A stretch of DNA of 64,000 nucleotides from a cyanobacterium PCC 7702. GTDB taxonomy: Bacteria > Cyanobacteriota > Cyanobacteriia > Cyanobacteriales > Nostocaceae. The position numbers and the translations under genes were made by a program. The stretch is taken from positions 4,378,537 to 4,442,536 of the forward strand of contig KB235926.1 of assembly GCA_000332255.1 (NCBI GenBank). Reading direction: 5' to 3'. Numbering within the stretch: the first letter of the stretch is position 1; every line of letters begins with the position of its first letter. A model generated the notes under the pieces. The model searched no databases. It worked only from the letters and a program-made list of their open reading frames with translations, and was not told where the DNA came from. Below are positions 52,121 through 60,851 of this stretch, in pieces.

Positions 52121-52555
52121 ATGGACGAATTCATGCAAGCTGCCATAGAAGAAGCTAAACAAAGCAAAAAAGAAGGCGGAATTCCCATCGGTTCCGTTCT
52201 TGTTAAGGATGGTAAAATTCTCGGTAGAGGACACAACAAACGCGTACAAGAAGGCGACCCAGTCACTCACGCCGAAATAGATTGTCTGCGCAACGCCGGT
52301 AGAATTGGCAGTTATAAAGGTACAATACTTTATTCCACTTTAATGCCATGCTATTTGTGCGCTGGAGCAGTAGTGCAATTTGGTATTAAAAAAGTCATTG
52401 CTGGAGAATCAGAAACTTTCTCTGGCGCCAAAGAATTTATGGAGTCTCACGGTGTAGAAGTGATTGATTTAAACTCTCAGGAATGTAAGCAAATGATGAC
52501 ACAGTTCATCCAGGAAAATCCCAAACTGTGGAACGAAGATATCGGTAATAACTAG
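52121..52555 (+). CDS. Cytosine/nucleoside deaminase, yeast FCY1-like
   Basis: The 144-residue zinc deaminase has HAEIDCLRNAGR (zinc His and proton-shuttle Glu) and MPCYLCAGAVVQFGI (two zinc Cys). AGGAGA precedes ATG 52121. The order and details (GGIPIGSVLVKDG, LGRGHNKRVQEGD, C-terminal FIQENPKLWNEDIG) resemble yeast cytosine deaminase FCY1 more than tRNA-adenosine deaminase TadA. It probably deaminates cytosine to uracil for pyrimidine salvage. FCY1-like enzymes are less usual in bacteria than the CodA type. Confidence 0.9.
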   Translation: MDEFMQAAIEEAKQSKKEGGIPIGSVLVKDGKILGRGHNKRVQEGDPVTHAEIDCLRNAGRIGSYKGTILYSTLMPCYLCAGAVVQFGIKKVIAGESETFSGAKEFMESHGVEVIDLNSQECKQMMTQFIQENPKLWNEDIGNN

Positions 52556-52580
52556 CGATCGCTGTCACAGCTAGCTGAAA

Positions 52581-53134
52581 TTAATAATCTCCCTGTTTGG
52601 CGTAGGGATAACTCCAAAGCGCCACCTGAAGTACTATTGACTTAAAGCAAGCCTGGTAAATCTTCTCCGCATCTTCAGCATCATGTTCCTTTTGAGCCAA
52701 AAAAGGTTTGATGGTTGCGACGATCGGATAAATAAAAGCAATCATATAGCGTATATAGCGTAGCCCAATATGGTGGAAGCAGACTGAACGTTATCTGTCT
52801 GGTTTTTCTTTATCCGTGTGTGGCGCAATCCAATCTCCTGCTGATAATTCAACCAATCTTGGTCATAAGGACGGTTGCAAGTATCTGATGAAAGCGTTTG
52901 CGAACTGCAGCGAGATATTCCTGGTGGAGTTGATGGTTTAAATCACTAAAGTGATAGGCTAGATGCGGATGAGAACCGACGTAGGAGTACCATAAATCCA
53001 ACACCTCTTCAATCTGATCCTGCAAGACTTCTCCAGCTTGGCGCAAGTATTTTTCATCTTCCTCGCTAAAAAGCACGCTTCGCTTGATCAGATTGAACTC
53101 TTCTAAAAGTATAACCAGCAATAGCAGTATTCAT
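52581..53134 (-). pseudogene. Protoglobin-domain pseudogene
   Basis: Read leftward from ATG 53134, fragments in changing frames make a protoglobin: MNTAIAGYT; then LEEFNLIKRSVLFSEEDEKY, VLDLWYSYVGSHPHLAYHF and YLAAVRKRFHQ; then NRPYDQDWLNYQQEIGLRHT; then YMIAFIYPIVATIKPFLAQK to the stop at 52581-52583. Three frame breaks are visible: a deletion after AGYT, a deletion near the ATACTTG repeat at ~52875, and an insertion from the duplication GCTATATAC/GCTATAT (~52742-52760). Protoglobins bind haem and diatomic gases. This copy cannot make the full fold. Confidence 0.85.
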
Positions 53135-53168
53135 AACTTAATCTCCAATACTGAGCAGTACCGCTGTT

Positions 53169-53190
53169 AATCTGAAGATAATCTGAAGAT
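53169..53190. repeat. Perfect 11-bp tandem direct repeat
   Basis: AATCTGAAGAT occurs twice back to back (53169-53179, 53180-53190) between the divergent protoglobin and HxlR pseudogenes. An 11-bp direct-repeat period is typical of OmpR/PhoB-family response regulator sites. Confidence 0.5.
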
Positions 53191-53256
53191 AACTAAACCT
53201 TGACGACGGCAAAAGTAGATACAATTCAGCCAGGTACTTACTTTTTGGTTTGGATT

Positions 53257-53550
53257 ATGGAAGTTGCTGACTCAAAAAAGATGCAAAATTTTGTGAAGCG
53301 TCCAGCTGTTACCAGAATGGTAGAAGATATCTTGGGTTGCAACTAGTCGTTAACTATCCTGCAACTGATTCGTCAAGGAGTAGTAAATAGACCTGGAGCA
53401 ATGGAACGCCATTGATGGTTTGACAACGAAGGTGTTAAATGAACGTTTGAAGCTCATGTTGAATACGAACTTACTTCCTTTGGTCAGAAGCTTGTCAATA
53501 TCCTCGATGAAATTAAAAAACTCAGCCAAGAATTAGAATTGGTTGATTAT
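53257..53550 (+). pseudogene. HxlR-family transcriptional regulator pseudogene
   Basis: From ATG 53257, fragments follow the HxlR winged-helix order: PAVTRMVEDILGCN, a TAG where this family has Trp, SLTILQLIRQGVVNRPGAME, then further stops and frame changes. It resumes at VEYELTSFGQKLVNILDEIK and KLSQELEL near 53460-53540. It runs into the convergent ribokinase gene. HxlR proteins sense redox or aldehyde signals and often sit divergently from the gene they control, here the protoglobin relic; both are dead. Confidence 0.8.
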
Positions 53551-54477
53551 TTAACTATTTTGCCTTTGTCTGAGAAATTCATCAAATGTCGATCTATCTG
53601 GAAGTGAAGGTTGAGCACCCGCTTTAGTTACTGCAACAGCTCCAGCAGCTGCACCCCACAGCAGTGCTTGCTCTAAGGAAAGTCCTTCCAAAACTGCTGC
53701 TGTTAAACCACCATTGAATGCATCCCCAGCAGCAACAGTATCAACCGCTTCTGTTGAAAAAGCGGGTACAAACAAAGTTTCGCTGGGAGTGGCGCAAACT
53801 ACGCCCTGTGCGCCTAATTTCACGATTGCATTTTTTACTCCCCTTTGCCGTAGCTGCACAGCTGCTTTTTTTGCTGACTGCACATCATGTACACAAAAAC
53901 CAACTAATTGACTTGCTTCTAGTTCGTTAGGAGTAATAATATCAATCAATGGATAAAGTTCATCTGGTAAGTGGGACTGTACCGGAGCAGGATCGAGAAT
54001 GACTCTGACTTGTGTTGCTGTTGCTGCTCGTGCAGCTGCAATTACTGCAGATATGGGAATTTCCAATTGTAAGAGCAAGACTGAAGCTTGTGGTAGCAAA
54101 GACAATAAGCGTTCTACATCGTCGTCATTCACGCGTCCGTTTGCACCGGGTATAACAATAATTTGATTTTCACCCTTTTGATCAACAGCGATCGCAGCCA
54201 CACCAGAACTAACTGTTTCATCCACAAATACATTCTCAGTTCGTACCCCAGATGCTTGCAAGCTTTTGAGCAATTCTTTACCAAAACTGTCTGCACCAAC
54301 GCGTCCCACCATGTAGGTAGGAATTCCCAGTCGTGCTAACGCTACCGCTTGATTTGCACCTTTACCACCCGGCGCTTGAAAAAAAGCATACCCCAGCAAC
54401 GTTTCTCCAGGAAGCGGTAAGCGGGGTGTTTTTGCCACCAAATCCATGTTAATACTGCCAAAGACAATAGCGGTCAT
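53551..54477 (-). CDS. rbsK: Ribokinase (PfkB family)
   Basis: This 308-residue carbohydrate kinase phosphorylates ribose to ribose 5-phosphate. It has the ribokinase N-terminal signature VFGSINMDLVAKTPRLPLPG, the substrate motif FQAPGGKGANQAVALARLG (GGKGAN) and the C-terminal PfkB signature with catalytic Asp in DTVAAGDAFNGG (~residue 250; AAGD instead of GAGD). No rbs transporter is adjacent, so it may work in nucleoside-ribose salvage, consistent with the nearby deaminase and NUDIX genes. Confidence 0.93.
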   Translation of the reverse strand: MTAIVFGSINMDLVAKTPRLPLPGETLLGYAFFQAPGGKGANQAVALARLGIPTYMVGRVGADSFGKELLKSLQASGVRTENVFVDETVSSGVAAIAVDQKGENQIIVIPGANGRVNDDDVERLLSLLPQASVLLLQLEIPISAVIAAARAATATQVRVILDPAPVQSHLPDELYPLIDIITPNELEASQLVGFCVHDVQSAKKAAVQLRQRGVKNAIVKLGAQGVVCATPSETLFVPAFSTEAVDTVAAGDAFNGGLTAAVLEGLSLEQALLWGAAAGAVAVTKAGAQPSLPDRSTFDEFLRQRQNS

Positions 54478-54645
54478 AACAGGGAACTTTTGAAAAATAA
54501 CTATAGGAAAATCATCACATCACATAGCAGCGATCCCAAAGCTTTCAAAGAAAACTTGTTTCCCCTCATTTAGCCCTACTCCAACTACAACGATAAATCG
54601 CTGAGTGTAAACTGCTAGCGATCGCACCCAAGTATATAGATTTTA

Positions 54646-56160
54646 TTAAAATTTCCTTATCTCATAAGAACGACATTTCCAAGGACCCCAAATCGCAAAA
54701 GTAATACCAGGAGTTTGGATATTGACAAAGAATGTTCTACCATCTGGTGAAAAGCAAGCACCCGCAAATTCATTATTGGCATACATATCCTTGAAATCTG
54801 GATTGGGATTGTTTGCGAACACAATATTCTTAGCAAATTGGTATAGTTCGCCTTTTTTATTAACGCCAACGATGTATTGTTCGCCACCACCGTCTTCGCA
54901 TAAGAAAATATCGCCAAAAGGAGTAACTGTAACATTATCTGGTTCGTCAAGCAGTTCTCCGCTAGAAGTGGCCTCCACGTACAATGTTAGTTTTTCTTGG
55001 CGAGGATCGTAAATCCAAACCTGACCGTTACCCCTAGTGGAATCTACAGCTGGGGTACCAGCTTGGGTAGCGACAAAGTAAATCAAACCGTTACCATACC
55101 AAGCTCCTTCGCCACGGAAGAAAATAGCTGCTCCTTTAGCTTGAGCTTGATAGCGAACTCCCACTTCACCTGCAATGATATTACCAGTTTTATTTTCCTG
55201 CACTGGATCTGGGTTATCAATTTTAACCCACTCCACATCGAAGGTTTGACCAACTTTTATCCTTCCTAACTGACCGCCAAGGTTTGGATTGTTGCTTGTA
55301 TTTAAAGCAAAGTTTTCTGCACCCTTTATCTTTAAAGCCCAAAGAGTACCACCCCGAGCAAGTTGACCGGGGACTTTTGGTACAAATCTATAGAAGCAAC
55401 TGTCGTTGCGATCTTCTGTTTGATAGACGTAACCAGTTATGGGGTCTACTGCAACTGCTTCATGACTAAAACGTCCCATTTCCTTGAGGGGTATAGGAGT
55501 TATCAAACCGCTGTTAGCATTTGCTATCACTTCAAAGTTATAGCCATGCTTGGTATCATCTTTAAAAACATTGGTACTCACAGAAAAAGTTTCTTCACAG
55601 CTAATCCAAGTACCCCAAGGCGTAGATCCACCTGCACAATTACGAATTGTTCCGCAAAGAGAAGCAAAATGCTTGATAACTTCACGATTAGGTCCGATCA
55701 CTAATGTGGTTGTTCCTCCTTGAGCACCTGCTGAGTACCTGATGGAACCAGAAACAGGATATGAACAAGAGCTACCCAACTCGTGATTTCGAACCAAGAT
55801 GGTTGTGTTGCGAGTACCTGGAAACGCCGCCATTCCATCGTGACCAGCTGGTACGAGATGGCCATCGCTCATGGTTTGACCAGTTATGGAAAGAGCGCGG
55901 TAATTAAAACCAGGAGGAAGCGCTAATAATGGTTCTTGACTTAAATTACCTAAGTAGGTATTTGTGAGTTCAGAAGCATTCACGGGTAGCTTGGGTTCTA
56001 AAGGTCCGTAACCGATATTCCTAACAACTTGACCGCGAGCAACTTTTGTGTAAAAGGCTTCTAGAGGGGAAACCATAGTTACACTAGCAGCAGATGCACC
56101 AGCCAAGGTAAGAAATTGACGTCGTGACAAAGACACGTGTTTGTATCCTATTAACTCCAC
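54646..56160 (-). CDS. PhoX-family phosphatase (DUF839), Tat-exported
   Basis: The 504-residue protein starts with GTG and has a Tat signal (LSRRQFLTLAGASAASVTMV). The body matches PhoX-type phosphatases: FNYRALSITGQTMSDGHLVP, GHDGMAAFPGTRNTTILVRN with NHE, GTWISCEETF, GRFSHEAVAVDPITGYVYQT, EDRNDSCFYRF, EPDNVTVTPFGDIFLCEDGG and FSPDGRTFFVNIQTPG. PhoX enzymes bind Ca and Fe and release phosphate from phosphoesters in the periplasm, usually under phosphate limitation. No Pho box was identified upstream. Confidence 0.88.
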   Translation of the reverse strand: MELIGYKHVSLSRRQFLTLAGASAASVTMVSPLEAFYTKVARGQVVRNIGYGPLEPKLPVNASELTNTYLGNLSQEPLLALPPGFNYRALSITGQTMSDGHLVPAGHDGMAAFPGTRNTTILVRNHELGSSCSYPVSGSIRYSAGAQGGTTTLVIGPNREVIKHFASLCGTIRNCAGGSTPWGTWISCEETFSVSTNVFKDDTKHGYNFEVIANANSGLITPIPLKEMGRFSHEAVAVDPITGYVYQTEDRNDSCFYRFVPKVPGQLARGGTLWALKIKGAENFALNTSNNPNLGGQLGRIKVGQTFDVEWVKIDNPDPVQENKTGNIIAGEVGVRYQAQAKGAAIFFRGEGAWYGNGLIYFVATQAGTPAVDSTRGNGQVWIYDPRQEKLTLYVEATSSGELLDEPDNVTVTPFGDIFLCEDGGGEQYIVGVNKKGELYQFAKNIVFANNPNPDFKDMYANNEFAGACFSPDGRTFFVNIQTPGITFAIWGPWKCRSYEIRKF

Positions 56161-57073
56161 TTTTCCCAGAAAAACTTATCAATCCGCGGTTAAGTTGAAA
56201 TAAAGGATTAGTTAAATCAAGTCATTTTCTAGAATTTAAGAAAATATGTGTATTTTTATTTGATTTTGAGCCGCTAATGTCAATTTTTCTGAAGATAGCT
56301 GTGGCAAAAGCTGATTGTTAAAGTTTTAGCAATTCTTTGTAGCTGGAAAGTGGAAGTAAATAAAACTAATGGCAGAAAATGTCTAAAATTGTGGGAGTAT
56401 AAAATTGTGGGAGTAATTTAGTTTCTTTGGAAGCAGATGCTGTTTGCGATCGCCTCAAAATTCTTGCTTGACCTTACCCGCAACCTAGTTAATGCAACAC
56501 AGTCGAGTCGCGCAAAAATTCAGCAAACTTAATTCCACAACCACTTTACTGACTGCAGGTACTGTAAGATTGTACCAAGCTTTCTTCAACTCCCAGCCTT
56601 ACTCAAGTAATGTAAATAAATAAACATATTATTAAGAATACTTATCTTATCCTTTCTCAAAGAAGTAATATTAGGATACCTCAAGAATATGTACATCTAA
56701 GGATGTATCAGTATGTCAATCTAAGAAAAATGCAGTCTTAGTTCTACTTGCAATTAACCGCCTAACTTCTGGAGAATTTCATTAATATCCCCGCTCAATT
56801 CAACGTCCGCCAACTACTTTAGGCAAAAGGTTAGGATAATAAACTCATGCCAGGAGAACACACACAAAAAAAAGATTTTATATTTCAGTAAAGCTCATGA
56901 ATCAAAAGACGTTTACAATATTTAGGGTTGCCTTCACCCAGACCCTGCTTGCAAAATTTCTCGCCAAGTAATGTTAAATGAATTAAAAGTAATCACAATA
57001 ATGTTAAATTTTGTTAAAAATATGATACATTAACCAACTGAATAATTTGAAGAAGCTATAAGGAAATTTACAA
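56161..57073. other. Intergenic region, 913 bp, upstream of the T4SS-like locus
   Basis: No gene is recognised. It contains a perfect 16-bp tandem duplication (56384-56415) and a 24-codon frame at 56898 without a ribosome binding site. It should hold the promoter of the type IV secretion locus and of phoX. No att-like repeat, tRNA or origin is visible. Confidence 0.5.
56384..56415. repeat. Perfect 16-bp tandem duplication
   Basis: TAAAATTGTGGGAGTA occurs twice without a gap (56384-56399, 56400-56415). It has no other copy noticed in the window. Confidence 0.6.
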
Positions 57074-57691
57074 ATGTATCGGCGATTCCCGCATAACTTT
57101 AGGCTTTTCAGAGTCATTCCCAGCAATGTCACAAGAATTGCTGTCAGGACCAGAAAAATACTGGAGTGCGGTTGGGTGAATTTGTTAGAATCACTACCAT
57201 TTTTAATTGCCTGCGGAGTTTTGCTTGCTGCTGTCAGTTTGAAAAGTCCTCTGCTGTTGTTTTGTTTGCTGTTTGGTAGCTTGATAGCAGTGGTAATCCA
57301 ACAAATAGGACAGCAAGTGAGTTTACCCAAAAAAACTCTTTTGTTGTTGCAAATATTTGCAGTTGCTATTATCTTTTGCGCATTTTGGTTAGACTATTTT
57401 GCAAACCCAGCCCAAGCACAATTCTTTAGAAAAGCTGAAGACTTTTTTAAAAACAACTTAACCCAAGGTACGGGAGGAGATAGCAACACCCAAGCAGCAG
57501 TAAGTTTAATCTTCAACGTTTTACGAGCACTTTACTTGTTGTATATTGCCGTTTCTCTAATTGGTGTGATCAATGCAGTTCGTAAAGATGAAGATTGGCA
57601 AAGTGTGGCTAGAACCCCCTTATTAGTAGTCGTTGCCGTCACTATTGCTGACGTACTCACAGGTTTTGTGATTGGTGATAGCAATAAATAA
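57074..57691 (+). CDS. VirB2-like pilin candidate with membrane N-terminal extension
   Basis: AGGAA eight bases before ATG 57074 supports the start. The last ~90 residues look like a VirB2/TrbC pilin: a signal-peptidase-like site (NPAQAQ, ~residue 115), a short polar stretch, then two hydrophobic segments (AVSLIFNVLRALYLLYIAVS and LLVVVAVTIADVLTGFVIG) joined by a charged loop. It differs in having three hydrophobic segments before the cleavage site (residues ~36-56, 58-76, 88-107), where ordinary prepilins have one. It is the first gene of the T4SS-like locus; identity is inferred from topology and position. Confidence 0.6.
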   Translation: MYRRFPHNFRLFRVIPSNVTRIAVRTRKILECGWVNLLESLPFLIACGVLLAAVSLKSPLLLFCLLFGSLIAVVIQQIGQQVSLPKKTLLLLQIFAVAIIFCAFWLDYFANPAQAQFFRKAEDFFKNNLTQGTGGDSNTQAAVSLIFNVLRALYLLYIAVSLIGVINAVRKDEDWQSVARTPLLVVVAVTIADVLTGFVIGDSNK

Positions 57692-57731
57692 CTTATCTAT
57701 TTGAAGTCAGAAAAAATTTAGATATTTAGTT

Positions 57732-58103
57732 ATGTTGCAAGAGCCAGACAAAGAATTTCGACCTGTCAATCAAATTTTAGGAACTCAACCTTCATTAGGA
57801 CCTGTTCCAGCTGACCAAGTTTTACCTTGGACAATCATAGCCTTAACTTCCTACTTTGTAGTTAATGGCATTTTTGGTGGTTTGTTTGCAGACGAATTCC
57901 ACAAATGGCTTTGGACATTACTGATTGCTGCGTGGGGAATGGCGACATGGTGGATATTAACAGGTGGTAGAAGTTGGCGCTTTTTAAGCAAATTTATCGG
58001 AGTACCTAATTGGACTAGGGGATTTGCTCGGTATCAAAGCTTGCTGGAAATGAGCTATGAAACAAAAAATCGGAAAAAGAAGCGTCGGTATCGCAGGAAG
58101 TGA
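57732..58103 (+). CDS. VirB3-like inner-membrane protein
   Basis: The 123-residue protein has two adjacent hydrophobic segments (PWTIIALTSYFVVNGIFGGL ~31-52 and WLWTLLIAAWGMATWWILTG ~58-77) and a strongly basic C-terminus (NRKKKRRYRRK). It lies immediately upstream of the VirB4-like gene and overlaps it by 47 bases. VirB3 proteins are short two-helix proteins encoded just before, or fused to, VirB4, so position and topology agree. The sequence itself is not clearly recognisable. Confidence 0.6.
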   Translation: MLQEPDKEFRPVNQILGTQPSLGPVPADQVLPWTIIALTSYFVVNGIFGGLFADEFHKWLWTLLIAAWGMATWWILTGGRSWRFLSKFIGVPNWTRGFARYQSLLEMSYETKNRKKKRRYRRK

Positions 58104-60804
58104 AACAAGATTAACACCGTTTGAAGATGCTTTACACCTGGCGACAATGCTGCGTGTAGCACTGAACGAACGCGATATTGGTGCTTATATTTTGACAAAA
58201 GGAACTCAAAAAGATAGATTCTGCTTTGTTTTTGGTTTTGAATGTCGAGGAATTCATACTACTTTAAGATCAGAACAAATAGATACTATTTTCAGCAATC
58301 TGGAAGCTGGTTTAAAAGATATCCCCAATGGAGAAAGAATAACCTTGCATTTGGGGTCTTTTAGTTCAGATAAACAGCGCCAAAAAGAACTGGCTGCCTT
58401 AATCAAGAGTACGCCATCACAAGATATAAAGTACTTATTAATGTCAGAACGAGCGAGGGTACAAGAATTAACTCGTTCGGGAATACGCAAGCCGAAATTT
58501 CTCCGAATTTATGTTACTTATACAGTTGAACCAGAGGCAAGCAATACAGATGACTGGATAGAAAAACTGCTAGCCAAAGGAGAATTATGGTGGTCGAAAT
58601 TCAAAGGTGACTTTGCAGAAGTGGAAAACCAGCGGCTAGAAAATATTATCGTCAATGCTTATAAAAATGGCTTTTGTCGCTGGGAGCAAATTTTATCTAA
58701 CAAAATGGGATTGGAGATCAAGCCCATGAATGCGGAACAGCTGTGGGGAGAAATTTGGAGAAGATTTAACAATACGCAGCCAATAGAAATTCCGCAACTA
58801 ATAATTTTAGATGAAAAAGGACTGCACGAACAAGTTTATTCAGATTTAGCCAGCAGTAAATTACTTGTAGAAAATATTCACAGCACAACTTTGCTAGTGG
58901 AGTCTGGCGTACCTTGCGCCGATCGCCGCTGGGTAAAGGTGAAAAATAACTATATCGGAGCACTGACATTTTTGGAAAAACCCGGTGGTTGGCCGAATAA
59001 AGCTAGTCAACTGCGTTATTTGTGGGAACTGCTAGCTAGAGAAACTGTGGTGGATACAGAAATTTTTTGTCAGCTGACCGCAGCAAACCCAGCCATAGTA
59101 AAAACAACCCTGCAACGAGTACTGAAACAATCAAACGTCACTGCTGCACTAGCGCGGGAAAAAAATAAAACAATAGATGTTGGTGCGCAATTAAAGCTGA
59201 AAAAATCAGTAGCAGCACAAGAGCAAATATATGAAGGAGCTGTACCGATTTATGTAGGAATTGCCATTTTAGTGCATCGTCCTACCGTAGAGAAATTAGA
59301 CGAAGCAACAAGATATATTGAAAACTGTTTTCAGCGTCCAGCCAAAGTAATTAGGGAAACAGAATACGCTTGGAAAATTTGGCTGCAAACTCTACCAATC
59401 GTTTGGGAAGGTTTGTTAGCAAAACCTTTCAATCGTCGCCAGCTGTATTTAACAACAGAAGTACCGGGATTAATGCCTTTAGTACTAACAACAGAAGGCG
59501 ATCGCCAAGGTTTTGAATTAATAGCTGAAGAGGGAGGAACGCCCATTCACCTGGATTTGTTTAACCAGCACAAAAATTTAGCACTGTTTGCAACAACTCG
59601 GGCTGGAAAGTCAGTACTGGTATCGGGAATTTTAACCCAAGCTTTAGCACATAAAATTCCTGTAGTTGCCCTAGATTTTCCCAAACCTGACGGTACATCT
59701 ACCTTCACCGACTACACCGAATTCATGGAAAGAAATGGAGCTTACTTTGATATTTCCAAACAATCGAATAACTTGTTTGAACAACCAGATTTGCGTCTTT
59801 TGAGTTCCGAACAACAGCGCGATCGCATGCTCGACTACATCTCCTTTTTAGAATCAGCCTTAATGACCATGGTTCTGGGTAGCAAAAGCGAAAACCAGCT
59901 GCTCTCGCAAACAGTGCGATCGCTCCTCAACCTCGCCTTGGGAGCCTTTTTTAGTGATGAAAACATCAAGCAACGATACTTAGAAGCAATCAAAGGAGGA
60001 TTTGGCTCCCTAGCATGGCAAAAAAACCCCACATTACAAGATTTTCTCTATTTCTGCTCACCAGAATACTTGCAGTTGGATTCCATTGGCAGTAGAGTTG
60101 AAGATGCCCTTAACCAAATTCAGCTGCGCCTGCGATTTTGGCTTTCTAGTCGAGTTGGTAAAGCTATCTCTGCTCCCTCCAGCTTTCCTACCGACGCACA
60201 ATTGTTGGTGTTTGCTCTTAGAAACCTCTCAGACAGCGAAGACGCAGCCATACTATCCTTAAGTGCTTACTCAGCAGCACTGCGACGTGCATTAAGCAGT
60301 CCAGCTTCGATATTCTTTATCGACGAAGCACCCATTTTATTTGAATTTGACCAAATATCTGACTTAGTAGGCAGAATTTGCGCTAACGGAGCCAAAGCTG
60401 GAATCAGAGTTATCTTATCAGCACAAGACCCCGACACCATCGCCAAATCCAAAGCTGCATCAAAAATTTTACAAAACTTAACTACACGATTAATAGGACG
60501 CATTCAACCAGTTGCAGTCGACAGTTTCCAAGAAATCTTAAAATACCCCCGCGAAATTATTGCTCGCAATGCTTCCGAAAGTTTTTTCCCTCGCAAAGAA
60601 GGAATTTACAGTCAATGGCTATTAGATGATAACGGCATTTACACCTTTTGCCGCTACTACCCAGGTTACGAACAATTAGCCGTAGTTGCTAACAATCCCC
60701 AAGAACAAGCCGCCCGTCAAAAAACCATGCAACAATACAGGGACAAATACGAAGCAATTTCTAAATTTGCACGCCAACTCGTTGCTTCCCTGCGCGGTTC
60801 ATAA
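58057..60804 (+). CDS. VirB4-like T4SS ATPase
   Basis: The 915-residue protein has a CagE/VirB4-type N-terminal region (~1-480) and a RecA-type ATPase. Walker A is ATTRAGKSVLVSG (~residue 512; the usual first Gly is Ala), then VVALDFPKPDGT, and Walker B FFIDEAPILFEF (~752), followed by IRVILSAQDPDTI (VirB4/HerA motif). VirB4 powers pilin extraction and T4SS assembly at the inner membrane. It has no transmembrane segment. ATG 58057 overlaps the VirB3-like gene by 47 bases, but good coding sequence begins only after ~20 residues, so a later start is possible. Confidence 0.88.
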   Translation: MKQKIGKRSVGIAGSETRLTPFEDALHLATMLRVALNERDIGAYILTKGTQKDRFCFVFGFECRGIHTTLRSEQIDTIFSNLEAGLKDIPNGERITLHLGSFSSDKQRQKELAALIKSTPSQDIKYLLMSERARVQELTRSGIRKPKFLRIYVTYTVEPEASNTDDWIEKLLAKGELWWSKFKGDFAEVENQRLENIIVNAYKNGFCRWEQILSNKMGLEIKPMNAEQLWGEIWRRFNNTQPIEIPQLIILDEKGLHEQVYSDLASSKLLVENIHSTTLLVESGVPCADRRWVKVKNNYIGALTFLEKPGGWPNKASQLRYLWELLARETVVDTEIFCQLTAANPAIVKTTLQRVLKQSNVTAALAREKNKTIDVGAQLKLKKSVAAQEQIYEGAVPIYVGIAILVHRPTVEKLDEATRYIENCFQRPAKVIRETEYAWKIWLQTLPIVWEGLLAKPFNRRQLYLTTEVPGLMPLVLTTEGDRQGFELIAEEGGTPIHLDLFNQHKNLALFATTRAGKSVLVSGILTQALAHKIPVVALDFPKPDGTSTFTDYTEFMERNGAYFDISKQSNNLFEQPDLRLLSSEQQRDRMLDYISFLESALMTMVLGSKSENQLLSQTVRSLLNLALGAFFSDENIKQRYLEAIKGGFGSLAWQKNPTLQDFLYFCSPEYLQLDSIGSRVEDALNQIQLRLRFWLSSRVGKAISAPSSFPTDAQLLVFALRNLSDSEDAAILSLSAYSAALRRALSSPASIFFIDEAPILFEFDQISDLVGRICANGAKAGIRVILSAQDPDTIAKSKAASKILQNLTTRLIGRIQPVAVDSFQEILKYPREIIARNASESFFPRKEGIYSQWLLDDNGIYTFCRYYPGYEQLAVVANNPQEQAARQKTMQQYRDKYEAISKFARQLVASLRGS

Positions 60805-60851
60805 ATTTTTCCTTTACCTCAAATAACATCTGCTTTGGCAACTAGAAATAT

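Noticed and set aside
56898-56972. 24-codon frame before the T4SS-like locus
   Set aside because: No ribosome binding site and no hydrophobic or conserved pattern.
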